Counted from the stretch's first letter, positions 1-5,511 are shown. The stretch is 6,775 nucleotides of DNA from an uncultured Pelolinea sp. (GCA_937902055.1 CALGUJ010000018.1:1-6775); one strand, 5' to 3'. Notes: generated from the sequence alone by a model not told the origin. Numbers and translations are program-made.

Positions 1-309
1 GGCCGTGAAGGGCCGTTCAAAAATTCCCAGGCGGAAGGAATCGCCCAGCGCCAATTTTCGGCCGGCGGTGCTGGAAGAGTCGGTGTCTTCCTGGGTCTTC
101 TCGGACGCTCCCGCGGCAGCGGGGGTAATTACATGAATCACTGTGGGAGTAGCCATGGGCTGCTGCGTTTCCGTTCCGACGGCCGCCGCCGGGATGGATG
201 CGGCAGGGGTTAGTTTGGCTGGGGAGGTCTCCATGCCTGAATTACTGCAAGCATTGGAAATTAATATAAGAATGGAAAAGAGGATCAACCAGTAAATTTT
301 TTTAACCAT
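1..309 (-). CDS. Probable lipoprotein / exported protein, N-terminal part (cut by window edge)
   Basis: Reading leftwards from the ATG at 309-307, 103 codons stay open to the window edge, so only the N-terminus is present. Residues 1-20 form a signal peptide: Lys3-Lys4, then a hydrophobic run (YWLILFSILILIS), then Asn-Ala-Cys21. The Cys suggests lipid attachment, but the lipobox is imperfect because Asn sits at -2 and Ser at -3, so plain signal peptidase I cleavage is possible. Residues 22-85 are a low-complexity Ser/Thr/Pro/Ala linker, typical of surface proteins. The last visible residues (LGDSFRLGIFERPFTA) look like the start of a folded domain. From memory, similar ERPF-containing starts occur in secreted Anaerolineae proteins, but I cannot name a family. 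A Shine-Dalgarno AAGGAAGG lies about six bases before the ATG, and a consensus promoter lies upstream. Function unknown; presumably acts outside the membrane. Confidence 0.8.
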   Translation of the reverse strand, partial: MVKKIYWLILFSILILISNACSNSGMETSPAKLTPAASIPAAAVGTETQQPMATPTVIHVITPAAAGASEKTQEDTDSSSTAGRKLALGDSFRLGIFERPFTA

Positions 310-354
310 CGGCGCCTTCCTTAGAGATGGGTAATAGTAGTAAATATACAAGTA

Positions 355-384
355 ATTATATAATCGTATGCTAAAGCATGTCAA
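355..384 (-). promoter_or_regulatory. Consensus sigma-70-type promoter for the lipoprotein at 1-309
   Basis: On the minus strand a perfect -35 box TTGACA (384-379) and a perfect -10 box TATAAT (360-355) are separated by 18 bases. The predicted start near 348 gives a leader of about 39 bases carrying AAGGAAGG. The spacer contains a dyad (atgct-aa-agcat, 368-379), which would place a small repressor between the two boxes. Confidence 0.75.
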
Positions 385-408
385 AAAAGCGCCTATTTAT
401 ATAGGCGC
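383..408 (-). terminator. Rho-independent terminator, leftward
   Basis: An 8-bp perfect stem (389-396 gcgcctat with 401-408 ataggcgc, 4-base loop) is followed on the minus strand by six T (388-383). It is the first good terminator downstream of the VOC-DUF1428 pair, although 257 bases beyond the DUF1428 stop. Its T-tract overlaps the -35 box of the next promoter, so it insulates the lipoprotein gene from upstream transcription. Confidence 0.75.
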
Positions 409-409
409 A

Positions 410-664
410 TAGTTCGCAGCTTTATATTGAAATTAATTGAAATAAGGCATGAGCTGGTGACGCCGGGGCGTCGGCGTCTCAATCAGGCAACTCATTCAGG
501 CTGGGCAAGCAAAGATAAGGCCCGCAACGGGCAGGATGAATAAGTCCGTCCAGTGAAATTTCGGCAGAGTTAGGGAGATCATGTGAAGGGCGCAGGTGAA
601 TTTAGTCTACATGCTCTCCTTTAGGCATTCAGAAAAACAAAAACGATCTGGAGTGAAAACACGC
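410..664. other. Intergenic region without a recognisable gene
   Basis: This 255-base stretch lies between the DUF1428 stop and the terminator. It holds two short GC dyads: gacgcc (459-464) can pair with either of two tandem ggcgtc copies (467-472 or 473-478), and gcccg-caa-cgggc forms a hairpin at 520-532. A 28-codon minus-strand ORF (582-496) encodes a peptide with a hydrophobic segment (LFILPVAGLIFA), but it lacks a Shine-Dalgarno sequence, so I do not call it a gene. Confidence 0.5.
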
Positions 665-1045
665 TCATCCTTCAACGAGCACTTCAAAACCTCCATACGC
701 CATGCGTTTCATATCAAACGGCATGGGTAGATCCTTGTACTTTTCCATATCCTTTTCCATCTCTTCGTTCACCTTTGCATTCACTTCGTCGCGATGCTGT
801 TTGGATTTGAAAATAATAAAGGAGAACCATACCGTCTCATCCGCTTTGGCATTTGCCAGCGCTGAAAAAGCAAGCGGCATATCGTCGCCCATTGCTTTCG
901 GGATTAAGTCATCTCCTCTGCATTCGAAATATTCAAGCGCTCCGTGGCGCTTCCAGAATTTCGCGCCTTCTTCCGCCATCTTGATATATTCTTCTGTTTT
1001 GTCATTTTGCACAACGAACACGAACCCATCGACATACTTTGCCAT
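665..1045 (-). CDS. DUF1428 family protein (YbaA-like)
   Basis: This 126-residue protein matches the family of E. coli YbaA over its full length (YbaA is about 117 aa). It has the N-terminal KYVDGFVF strand (3-10), a central Glu-Cys (41-42), the region TVWFSFIIFKSKQHRDEVN (71-89), and the conserved ending MPFDMKRMAYGGFE (108-121). The family adopts a dimeric ferredoxin-like alpha/beta-barrel fold related to antibiotic-biosynthesis monooxygenases. No reaction is established, and it should be cytosolic. The ATG lies one base after the TAA of the VOC gene. Its Shine-Dalgarno AAAGGAG (1061-1055, 9-base spacing) lies inside the end of that gene, so the two are co-transcribed and probably translationally coupled. 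Family confidence is high; function is unknown. Confidence 0.93.
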   Translation of the reverse strand: MAKYVDGFVFVVQNDKTEEYIKMAEEGAKFWKRHGALEYFECRGDDLIPKAMGDDMPLAFSALANAKADETVWFSFIIFKSKQHRDEVNAKVNEEMEKDMEKYKDLPMPFDMKRMAYGGFEVLVEG

Positions 1046-1046
1046 T

Positions 1047-1964
1047 TTAACTTTCTCCTTTGTATGCTTTCTCCAAATCCGCGATCACCAGCTTCTTCAT
1101 GGGCAGGAATGCCTGGGTAACGCGGTCAACCTGTTCTCTCGTTCCGTTCCCCATCATCTCATCCATCGCTGCCGGAACGATCTGCCACGAGACGCCGAAT
1201 TTGTCTTTCAGCCAGCCGCACTGTTCTGCTTCGGGTACCGCAGAAAGTTTTTTCCAGTAATAATCGATCGCTTCCTGATCTTCACAGTAAACGATTAACG
1301 AGATCGCTTCGTTAAAATCGAAGGGCTGATCATTGACGGAATCCATAACCGCAAACCAGGTATTCTCGATCATCAAATCAGCAAACTGGACGGTTCCTCC
1401 ATTCTTAAGCCTCATCTCCTTTGGATAGCGATGCATGGAACCCATCCTGGCATTTTTGAAAACGGAAAGGTAGAAATTGACCGCCTCTTCCGCGCGGCCT
1501 GCTTTATCGCCGGTAAACAACAGCGCAGGGGTGATGAAAGGCCTTTCTTCTCCTTCCGGATCTGTCAACATCAATTCCCAGGAAAGACCGAATTGATCTT
1601 CAACCCAGCCAAATCTTTTGCTGAAATCATATTCCTGGAGCGGCATCAGAGCTCTGCCTCCCTTGGATAACTCCCGCCAAACCCTGTCCAGGTTCTCGCG
1701 GGCATTTTGATCCCTGGATGGGTCAAAATTGAGGATGAAAGCGGTAGATGGGTTGAATTTAAAGAGGGGTCCGCCATTGATGGCCATAAAGGGTTGGCGG
1801 TCAAGTTCAAAGCTCACGATGTCGGCGTCACCTGACGGGGTATCGTGGAGAACGGTAATATTGGAGATAGCTGACCCGGGGAAAAGCGAACAATAAAACT
1901 CGGCTGCCTGCCTGGCTTCCTGGTCGAACCACAAATTGGTCGTAATTTTCTGTTTGCTGCTCAT
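1047..1964 (-). CDS. VOC superfamily protein, two tandem PhnB-like domains
   Basis: This 305-residue protein has two homologous halves. The first runs over residues 5-132 (KITTNLWFD, then FYCSLFPGS at 23-31, then FGWVEDQFGLSWELM at 118-132). The second runs over 143-268 (FITPALLFTGD, then FYLSVFKNA at 164-172, then CGWLKDKFGVSWQIV at 249-263). These are hallmarks of the '3-demethylubiquinone-9 3-methyltransferase' (PhnB-like) branch of the glyoxalase/bleomycin-resistance/dioxygenase superfamily. Despite the Pfam name, these proteins are not shown to be ubiquinone methyltransferases. Single-domain relatives are about 150 aa, so this is an internally duplicated form that could fold as an intramolecular version of the usual dimer. 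I see no clear metal triad. Residues 270-302 form a helical tail. The Shine-Dalgarno before the ATG is weak (AGAGAAG). First gene of the pair with DUF1428; substrate unknown. Confidence 0.92.
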   Translation of the reverse strand: MSSKQKITTNLWFDQEARQAAEFYCSLFPGSAISNITVLHDTPSGDADIVSFELDRQPFMAINGGPLFKFNPSTAFILNFDPSRDQNARENLDRVWRELSKGGRALMPLQEYDFSKRFGWVEDQFGLSWELMLTDPEGEERPFITPALLFTGDKAGRAEEAVNFYLSVFKNARMGSMHRYPKEMRLKNGGTVQFADLMIENTWFAVMDSVNDQPFDFNEAISLIVYCEDQEAIDYYWKKLSAVPEAEQCGWLKDKFGVSWQIVPAAMDEMMGNGTREQVDRVTQAFLPMKKLVIADLEKAYKGES

Positions 1965-2078
1965 ATTTTTTCTTCTCTTTCGTTTTGTTTCATACTTGAT
2001 AGTGTAGTAAAGAGAATCTCGGGGAAGAATAAGAGGAATATAAGAAGCAGCGCGCTCCTGCGCGCCTGCCGGCGGCGG

Positions 2079-2201
2079 ATGAGGCCGGTCATTGATGGTA
2101 ACAATACACTTGGACGTAATGCCGAGGCTCTACACTATTTTGAGCATGAGCATCCTGAAGGAAAGGGAATTTTTCGGATCAAAAAAAGGAAGTCTAATTA
2201 A
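2079..2201 (+). CDS. Possible small protein or gene fragment, 40 aa (doubtful)
   Basis: An ATG at 2079 opens 40 codons to TAA. The product is balanced in composition and soluble (…LGRNAEALHYFEHEHP… then a basic tail FRIKKRKSN). GGCGGCGG precedes the ATG but is not a clear ribosome binding site. It is the only reading frame in this spacer that looks protein-like. It could be the C-terminal remnant of a gene disrupted at the edge of the AT-rich block, or chance. I do not recognise it. Confidence 0.2.
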   Translation: MRPVIDGNNTLGRNAEALHYFEHEHPEGKGIFRIKKRKSN

Positions 2202-2247
2202 AACATGACGTATATTAAAAATCATTTCAAGAGAAGCGAGCGGAAAT

Positions 2248-2286
2248 ACTCGTTTTAATACAGCACCAGGCTGTCTCAAAACGAGT
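2248..2286. repeat. Nested inverted repeat
   Basis: A perfect 9-bp inverted repeat (2248-2256 actcgtttt with 2278-2286 aaaacgagt) encloses a second 4-bp stem (2261-2264 cagc with 2270-2273 gctg) through a symmetric 4x4 internal loop. The actcg arm could instead pair with cgag at 2237-2240, giving a possible switch between two folds. No T-tract follows on either strand, so it is not a standard terminator. Confidence 0.55.
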
Positions 2287-2333
2287 GAGGACTAAATCAA
2301 TATCGCTGCAAATAACAAGATGATTTAATTTGA

Positions 2334-2359
2334 ATTAATAAAAAGATGACGCATTAGGG
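2334..2359 (-). repeat. Degenerate direct repeat, putative distal attachment site
   Basis: Read on the minus strand, this 26-base stretch matches 4153-4128 at 20 positions. The identical core is TGCGTCA plus flanking CCCT and TTAAT. Five of six mismatches are transitions, as expected for an old att copy that has drifted. Confidence 0.45.
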
Positions 2360-2560
2360 GGGGGTGCCAGCACTAGACGTGCAACCCAGGAAACCCCACA
2401 ACAGCAAGTTCCCTAAAAAAGGGAACCTGCAAAGACTTTTCGCCTTTATGAATTTTGATCACAAATATCTTCTTAGGCAAGTCCTAACAGAAAACTGTGG
2501 TTCTGACATCTCCTAAGAATACTTTTTGAAATATGAGTTATCCGCTATTTCAGTTTTTTA
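2357..2560 (+). ncRNA. Candidate structured RNA ending in a terminator-like hairpin
   Basis: Successive stems can form on the plus strand. They are gggt/accc enclosing gcac-tagac-gtgc (2362-2387), and gcaagttccc/gggaacctgc with one mismatch (2404-2413/2421-2430). An 8-bp stem ttcttagg/cctaagaa (2470-2477/2512-2519) encloses cagaa/ttctg (2488-2492/2501-2505). Last is tgaaata/tatttca (2527-2533/2546-2552) followed by a run of six T. No protein frame fits, and an eight-G run opens the segment. I match it to no known RNA family and see no good promoter upstream. It could equally be relic DNA with chance pairings. Confidence 0.3.
2527..2560 (+). terminator. Terminator-like hairpin, rightward
   Basis: A 7-bp AT-rich stem (tgaaata 2527-2533, tatttca 2546-2552) with a 12-base loop is followed by g and six T. 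The T-tract is good but the stem is weak. No plus-strand protein gene ends before it. Confidence 0.4.
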
Positions 2561-2805
2561 TATATAAGTTTAACTATTTATATTACAAAGCTTTGGACTT
2601 GTTTGATATCCCCTTATAGTTCAGCACTTCATATTCTAAAAGTTTCACAGTTTATCAACAAATTATGATAGTTAAACGGTAATCTTATATGACAAGGCAT
2701 ATAAGATATTATTTCTTTACATCTACAAATTAAGGTAAATTGACATAATTTTTAAATTTTTATATCTATATCTAATCTCATTGCTATTCTTGAAACATAA
2801 ATCAT
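2561..2805. other. AT-rich intergenic region downstream of the small membrane protein
   Basis: No coding frame is credible. It contains a perfect 9-bp inverted repeat (atcttatat 2682-2690, atataagat 2699-2707, 8-base loop) followed on the plus strand by a T-rich run, and a 10-base palindrome caaagctttg (2586-2595). The first may be a weak terminator or a protein-binding dyad. Confidence 0.45.
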
Positions 2806-3150
2806 TTATTTATTCTTGAGTATTTTAGCAGCTAGCAATCCTATGACCCCGAAAAGGATGGATCCCACAATGCCACCAACTATTCCAGTTATTGTATAGT
2901 CAGATCGCAATTTGTCGTAAACATTCAACGAGGAATCCTGTATAGCACGAAACTGGTTAGAGGAAAAAGTTAGCTTCAACAGAATGTAAGAACCCAGAAA
3001 ATATCCAACGATCATACCGGCTAAACCGAGAATAAGGTGTAATGGATTTTTTATTCTATCAAGTAACTTGGCAATCGAAGATTTAAATACGAAATATAAA
3101 ACTATCACTAATATAGTAATTAGTAATACTTCTGTAAATCCAATGCGCAT
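2806..3150 (-). CDS. Small membrane protein, three predicted helices, unknown function
   Basis: This is a 114-residue protein with three hydrophobic segments at about residues 6-23, 37-60 and 87-110. A short basic linker (KSSIAKLLDRIKN, 23-35) follows helix 1, and a polar loop (62-86) lies between helices 2 and 3. Helices 2 and 3 are glycine-rich (GLAGMIVGYFLG; GGIVGSILFG), which suggests tight helix packing. The ATG at 3150 has a textbook TAAGGAG (3165-3159) eight bases upstream, so the start is secure and the gene looks intact. It lies in the AT-rich block and has the same low GC, so it probably arrived with it. I recognise no family. Small polytopic orphans in such elements include immunity, superinfection-exclusion and toxin-like proteins, but nothing here decides among them. 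Confidence 0.8.
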   Translation of the reverse strand: MRIGFTEVLLITILVIVLYFVFKSSIAKLLDRIKNPLHLILGLAGMIVGYFLGSYILLKLTFSSNQFRAIQDSSLNVYDKLRSDYTITGIVGGIVGSILFGVIGLLAAKILKNK

Positions 3151-3208
3151 AATTATTTCTCCTTATTTGATAAACAAAACAAGATTTTTCACCTTGTTCG
3201 ATAGATAA

Positions 3209-3236
3209 AGTATAACCCATTTATAAATCTGGTTAA
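3209..3236 (-). promoter_or_regulatory. Probable promoter for the small membrane protein
   Basis: On the minus strand TTAACC (3236-3231) and TATACT (3214-3209) are separated by 16 bases, giving a leader of roughly 50 bases. Within the leader aacaag (3178-3183) and cttgtt (3193-3198) can form a hairpin followed by a T-rich stretch just before the Shine-Dalgarno, a possible weak attenuator. Confidence 0.4.
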
Positions 3237-3339
3237 TAAATTGCAGAAAATTTGTTAGATAAATAGAAATGTTCTTCGTGTCAGAGAGCGATTACGCAAC
3301 TTTTTTCTGTAAATTCGAATCAGAAATACCCATGGTTCT

Positions 3340-3486
3340 TTAACAATTGAATGATTTGCCTGCAAAGTAACGCTTGCCGATCTGCCACTCCTCATCTATC
3401 TCCATGAACAAAGTAGAAATCAATCTGAGACAGGAAGTTTCACTCGGGAAAACACTAACCATCTAGGTTCGCTTCTGGTTATTGGT
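3340..3486 (-). pseudogene. IS256-family transposase, C-terminal relic
   Basis: Frame translation leftwards gives NNQKRT, then a TAG (3465-3463), then VSVFPSETSCLRLIS, TLFMEIDEEWQIGKRYF and a short tail to TAA (3342-3340). This matches the C-terminal end of IS256-type (Mutator superfamily) transposases, whose usual pattern here is RRTR-V-V-x-hydrophobic-FPNE-x-S-x-LRL-hydrophobic-SA-x-L-ME-I-x-EEW-x-TGK-x-YL. Everything upstream, including the DDE catalytic core, is missing, and an amber codon replaces the residue after RT, so it cannot be active. The first three visible residues align poorly, which places the break near 3478. A sequence left of the stop (about 3285-3320, minus strand TTTACAGAAAAAAGTTGC) resembles an IS256-type terminal inverted repeat, but I cannot confirm it. 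Together with its AT-rich setting it marks a history of insertion and deletion. Confidence 0.8.
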
Positions 3487-3628
3487 CATCCGAGTTGTCC
3501 GCTGGTTTTCTGAACTCTATTTTTGAGGTAATTTTGATTTCCAAACCACTAGCAATATCATTTTCATTACTTAACAAATTTATATCAATAATAGGGGACT
3601 TGATGATCTTCTCGGAAATCTTGTTTTT
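3479..3628 (-). other. Open frame continuing the 3627-4148 gene after a +1 shift
   Basis: One base downstream of the last sense codon of the upstream gene, this frame reads 49 codons (KNKISEKIIKSPIIDINLLS… to …RKPADNSDDQ) before TAA at 3481-3479. The junction is a run of five T and five A (GAT TTT TAA AAA in frame). Losing one T, or a +1 slip on TTT with the stop in the A site, would join the two frames into one protein about 49 residues longer. It has no start codon of its own. Alternatives are chance openness in AT-rich DNA or an assembly error in the homopolymer. Confidence 0.3.
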
Positions 3629-4140
3629 AAAAATCTAAAGATATTTTCTCGTCTGGAATATATGGAGCCATTATAAAAAGAATTCCGGTTATTTCAGAAG
3701 TTATCTCTAAAAAATTCCATCCCTTTCCCTCTACCTCATATTCAATTCTTTCAGTAGTCAAATGCGCAACCTGTTTATTTGCCTTAGTATTCACTTCAAA
3801 CAACAATTCTGGCATTGGAGGCCGGATTTTTAATATAGTAGCTTCATCTATATAATTTTCAATGGAGATATCCGTAGGATGCCTATCATTTTTATTTCCA
3901 CTAGGATAAAGAAATTGGACTAAATTTCTTGCATGGATGGAAAATGTATTCAACAATCCATTATGCACTACCCAACCAATTGCCCCATTAATTACTTCGG
4001 GTTTAAAGAAGGCCAATAATCTTGCGGACCACAAAAACATATCGTATTCATATTGAATATGTTCTTCCGCATATTTTAACAACTCTAAATCAGTAAGATC
4101 AGTGGAATTAATTATTGAACCCTCCCTATTAACAAACAAG

Positions 4141-4148
<8 letters not shown>
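3627..4148 (-). CDS. Uncharacterised protein, 160-173 aa, start overlapping or near tRNA-Lys
   Basis: The longest frame starts with GTG at 4148 inside the tRNA 3' end, so it cannot be trusted. No ATG lies before residue 37. The only good Shine-Dalgarno is GGGAGGG (4126-4120), which points to a rare ATT start at residue 13 (4112), seven bases away. Recognisable parts are an acidic-aromatic helix (LLKYAEEHIQYEYDMFLWSA, 23-42), the segment LLNTFSIHARNLVQFLY (65-81), and KANKQVAHLTTERIEY (122-137). From memory these resemble a widespread unnamed family of about 170-190 aa with 'HARNLIDFLY' and 'NKEVAHLT' signatures. No catalytic motif is evident, and the HEPN pattern (Arg-x4-6-His) is not met. 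No signal peptide. With no promoter between it and the tRNA, it would be co-transcribed with tRNA-Lys. It may have lost its native 5' end when the element integrated. Confidence 0.6.
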
Positions 4149-4213
<65 letters not shown>

Positions 4214-4226
4214 AGGTTGTGGGGGT

Positions 4227-4254
4227 ATTATATCGTATTTGAGGGGTGTGTCAA
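4227..4254 (-). promoter_or_regulatory. Promoter of tRNA-Lys
   Basis: On the minus strand perfect TTGACA (4254-4249) and TATAAT (4232-4227) boxes are 16 bases apart. The predicted start near 4220 gives a leader of about 7 bases before the mature tRNA. A CCCCCA stretch lies between the -10 box and the tRNA. Confidence 0.88.
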
Positions 4255-4306
4255 CAAATTTGGATGGCCTGCGCCCGGGCGCGGGGAATTCGGCCCAGGA
4301 TTTCTT

Positions 4307-4336
4307 ATCCGTGTGCATCCGCGTTCATCTGTGGTT
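4307..4336. repeat. Three tandem 10-base units
   Basis: Three adjacent units (4307-4316, 4317-4326, 4327-4336) share the pattern atcYgYgKKY with few changes. The 10-base period is close to one helical turn. From memory, runs of this kind recur in intergenic DNA of Chloroflexota and other environmental bacteria. Confidence 0.6.
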
Positions 4337-4410
4337 TTGCAGGTCTCCCTGAAAGATATGCTGCGCAATCGACGCAATTCTCTGGTTTATGAACCAATGA
4401 AGGTGGCTTT

Positions 4411-4437
4411 GATCGCTTCGTCGCTGTCGCTCCTCGC
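4411..4437 (-). repeat. Sequence resembling a dispersed intergenic repeat
   Basis: On the minus strand it reads gcgaggagcgac followed by agcgacgaagcgatc. This resembles the 'TTGCGAGGAGCGAAGCGACGAAGCAATC' class of short dispersed repeats that I recall from many bacterial genomes. Internal repetition of gcgac/gcgag is visible. The identification is from memory. Confidence 0.45.
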
Positions 4438-4453
4438 GTAAACATATTTGCCG

Positions 4454-4477
4454 CAGCGGCGCCGGGCGGCGCCGCTG
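4454..4477 (-). terminator. Strong GC hairpin after the lipoprotein gene, probable terminator
   Basis: A perfect 10-bp stem (4454-4463 cagcggcgcc with 4468-4477 ggcgccgctg, 4-base loop) begins 17 bases after the stop codon at 4495. No U-tract follows, so termination would be non-canonical or the stem may protect the mRNA 3' end. Confidence 0.5.
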
Positions 4478-4494
4478 TGAATTTCACGTTGTCT

Positions 4495-5412
4495 TTACGG
4501 GCAGGTGACCGTGAACTTGAAGGGCCCGAACCATTGGTGGTTGGGGGTGTCGACGTACACCTTGATCCAGTAGGAGCCGGTGTCGGAGATCTGCCAGGTT
4601 AATGCGGCATCTTTAGTGCCCGCCTTGTCGAAGGTTAGGCTCTTGGTATCGCCGGTGGCGCCTGCGCTATTGCTGACGTAGTAGGTGATCTTGCCGGCGT
4701 CCGTGGCAGTGAAGCTGATGGTGTAGTCGTTATCGTACGGGCAGGCGTCCGGTTCGTGGTCCTCCAGGTCGGTAACCACAGCCGAGACGCGGAAGGCCTG
4801 GGCAGTGACGTCGATCTTGACGGTGTTGCCGGAGAAGAATACGCTGCCGTCCTCGGCCTGCAGCGACCAGGAACCGCTGAAGGCTCCCTCGGTTCCGGGA
4901 GCTTTCAATGGAACGGAAATGGCCACCGTGCTGCCGGGCGCGACGGATTGGGTCAGGTTGACCGCGGCCGGGCCGCCCATCTGGTTGCCGGAGGCGTAAA
5001 TTAACTTATAGTTGGTGTTCCAGGTGCAGGTGCCAGTGTTCTTGAACGTCCACGACTTGTTGAAACTTTCGTTGAAATTGAAGTCGGTGCCGTCGGGGAT
5101 GGTCTCGCTGACGAATTCAGCCTGATTGCAGGCTTGGGCGGTGGCGGCGGAGGTCGGCAGCGCCGCGCCCACCGTATTGGTCGGCATCAGGGGCTGGGCC
5201 GGGGCGGCGGTGGGGGGAACTGCCGTAGCCTGCGCGGCCTGGGTGGGCAGGCTGATGGCCTGCACGGTGCCCGCCACGGCCGTTGCCAGCAGGTCGGCAT
5301 CGCTGATTTTCGTCGCGGTCGGCTGCGCCTGCCCCCTGATCAAGGGGAAATTGCAGGAAATCAGGATCAGCCCCAGCAGCGCCAGAGCCAACAATTTTTT
5401 ACTCAAAGTCAT
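4495..5412 (-). CDS. NBR1-Ig-like domain lipoprotein with extra C-terminal beta domain
   Basis: This 305-residue surface protein carries a lipoprotein signal peptide (residues 1-20, lipobox LISC, lipidated Cys20), so it should be anchored to the outer face of the membrane. Residues 30-94 are a Thr/Pro/Ala linker. Residues 95-203 form an Ig-like domain of the NBR1 type, with SWTFKNTGTCTW (120-131), SGNQMGGP (141-148), VAPGSTVAISVPLKAP (157-172) and SGSWSL (179-184). Cys95 and Cys129 probably pair. Residues 205-305 form a second beta-rich domain with Cys224 and Cys304 as a likely disulfide and the pattern SDTGSYWIKVYVDTPNHQWFGPF (276-298). The ATG at 5412 is preferred over the GTG at 5424 because GGAGG sits five bases before it and overlaps the GTG. 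The family is common in Anaerolineae and binds unknown ligands, probably protein or glycan. It is a paralogue of the upstream gene at 5562-6311. Confidence 0.9.
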   Translation of the reverse strand: MTLSKKLLALALLGLILISCNFPLIRGQAQPTATKISDADLLATAVAGTVQAISLPTQAAQATAVPPTAAPAQPLMPTNTVGAALPTSAATAQACNQAEFVSETIPDGTDFNFNESFNKSWTFKNTGTCTWNTNYKLIYASGNQMGGPAAVNLTQSVAPGSTVAISVPLKAPGTEGAFSGSWSLQAEDGSVFFSGNTVKIDVTAQAFRVSAVVTDLEDHEPDACPYDNDYTISFTATDAGKITYYVSNSAGATGDTKSLTFDKAGTKDAALTWQISDTGSYWIKVYVDTPNHQWFGPFKFTVTCP

Positions 5413-5417
5413 TAAAA

Positions 5418-5422
5418 CCTCC
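5418..5422 (-). promoter_or_regulatory. Ribosome binding site deciding the lipoprotein start
   Basis: GGAGG (5422-5418) lies five bases before the ATG at 5412. It overlaps codons 1-3 of the longer GTG-initiated frame, which excludes that start. Confidence 0.85.
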
Positions 5423-5511
5423 ACATCCTTATACTCAACGAAATTAACAAATTCACTCGCTGATTTTATCCAAGATTTATTCTACCGGAAAAAGAGGTTT
5501 TTAAACGACTG

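Larger units (their letters stand above)
1965..2333. other. Intergenic region; border between GC-richer host DNA and the AT-rich block
   Basis: The left part carries the VOC gene leader, with no convincing promoter. A GC hairpin (gcgcgc-tcct-gcgcgc, 2050-2065, extendable by 3 bp around one bulge) is followed on the minus strand by a T-rich run and could stop leftward transcription. Composition drops to AT-rich at about 2200. A plus-strand ORF at 2079-2201 and a nested inverted repeat at 2248-2286 are listed separately. Confidence 0.5.
4255..4494. other. Intergenic region with dispersed-type repeats, no gene
   Basis: Both sides transcribe leftwards, so this spacer is downstream of the NBR1-type lipoprotein and upstream of tRNA-Lys. 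Frames that remain open here are low-complexity shadows. It contains the palindrome gcgcccgggcgc (4271-4282), a tandem 10-base repeat (4307-4336), an element resembling a known dispersed intergenic repeat (4411-4437), and a strong hairpin (4454-4477). Confidence 0.6.

Noticed and set aside
702..1670. Plus-strand frames opposite DUF1428 and the VOC gene
   Set aside because: The minus-strand products are clear family members; the opposite frames have Ser/Phe-rich shadow composition.
2341..2430. Known riboswitch class in the G-rich hairpin segment
   Set aside because: I compared the visible sequence with remembered signatures (cyclic-di-GMP, fluoride, preQ1, guanidine) and none matched. No downstream plus-strand gene exists to regulate.
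4217..4487. Frames on both strands in the spacer beside tRNA-Lys
   Set aside because: They run over dispersed-type repeats, a GC hairpin and the tRNA promoter and have no ribosome binding site or recognisable residues.
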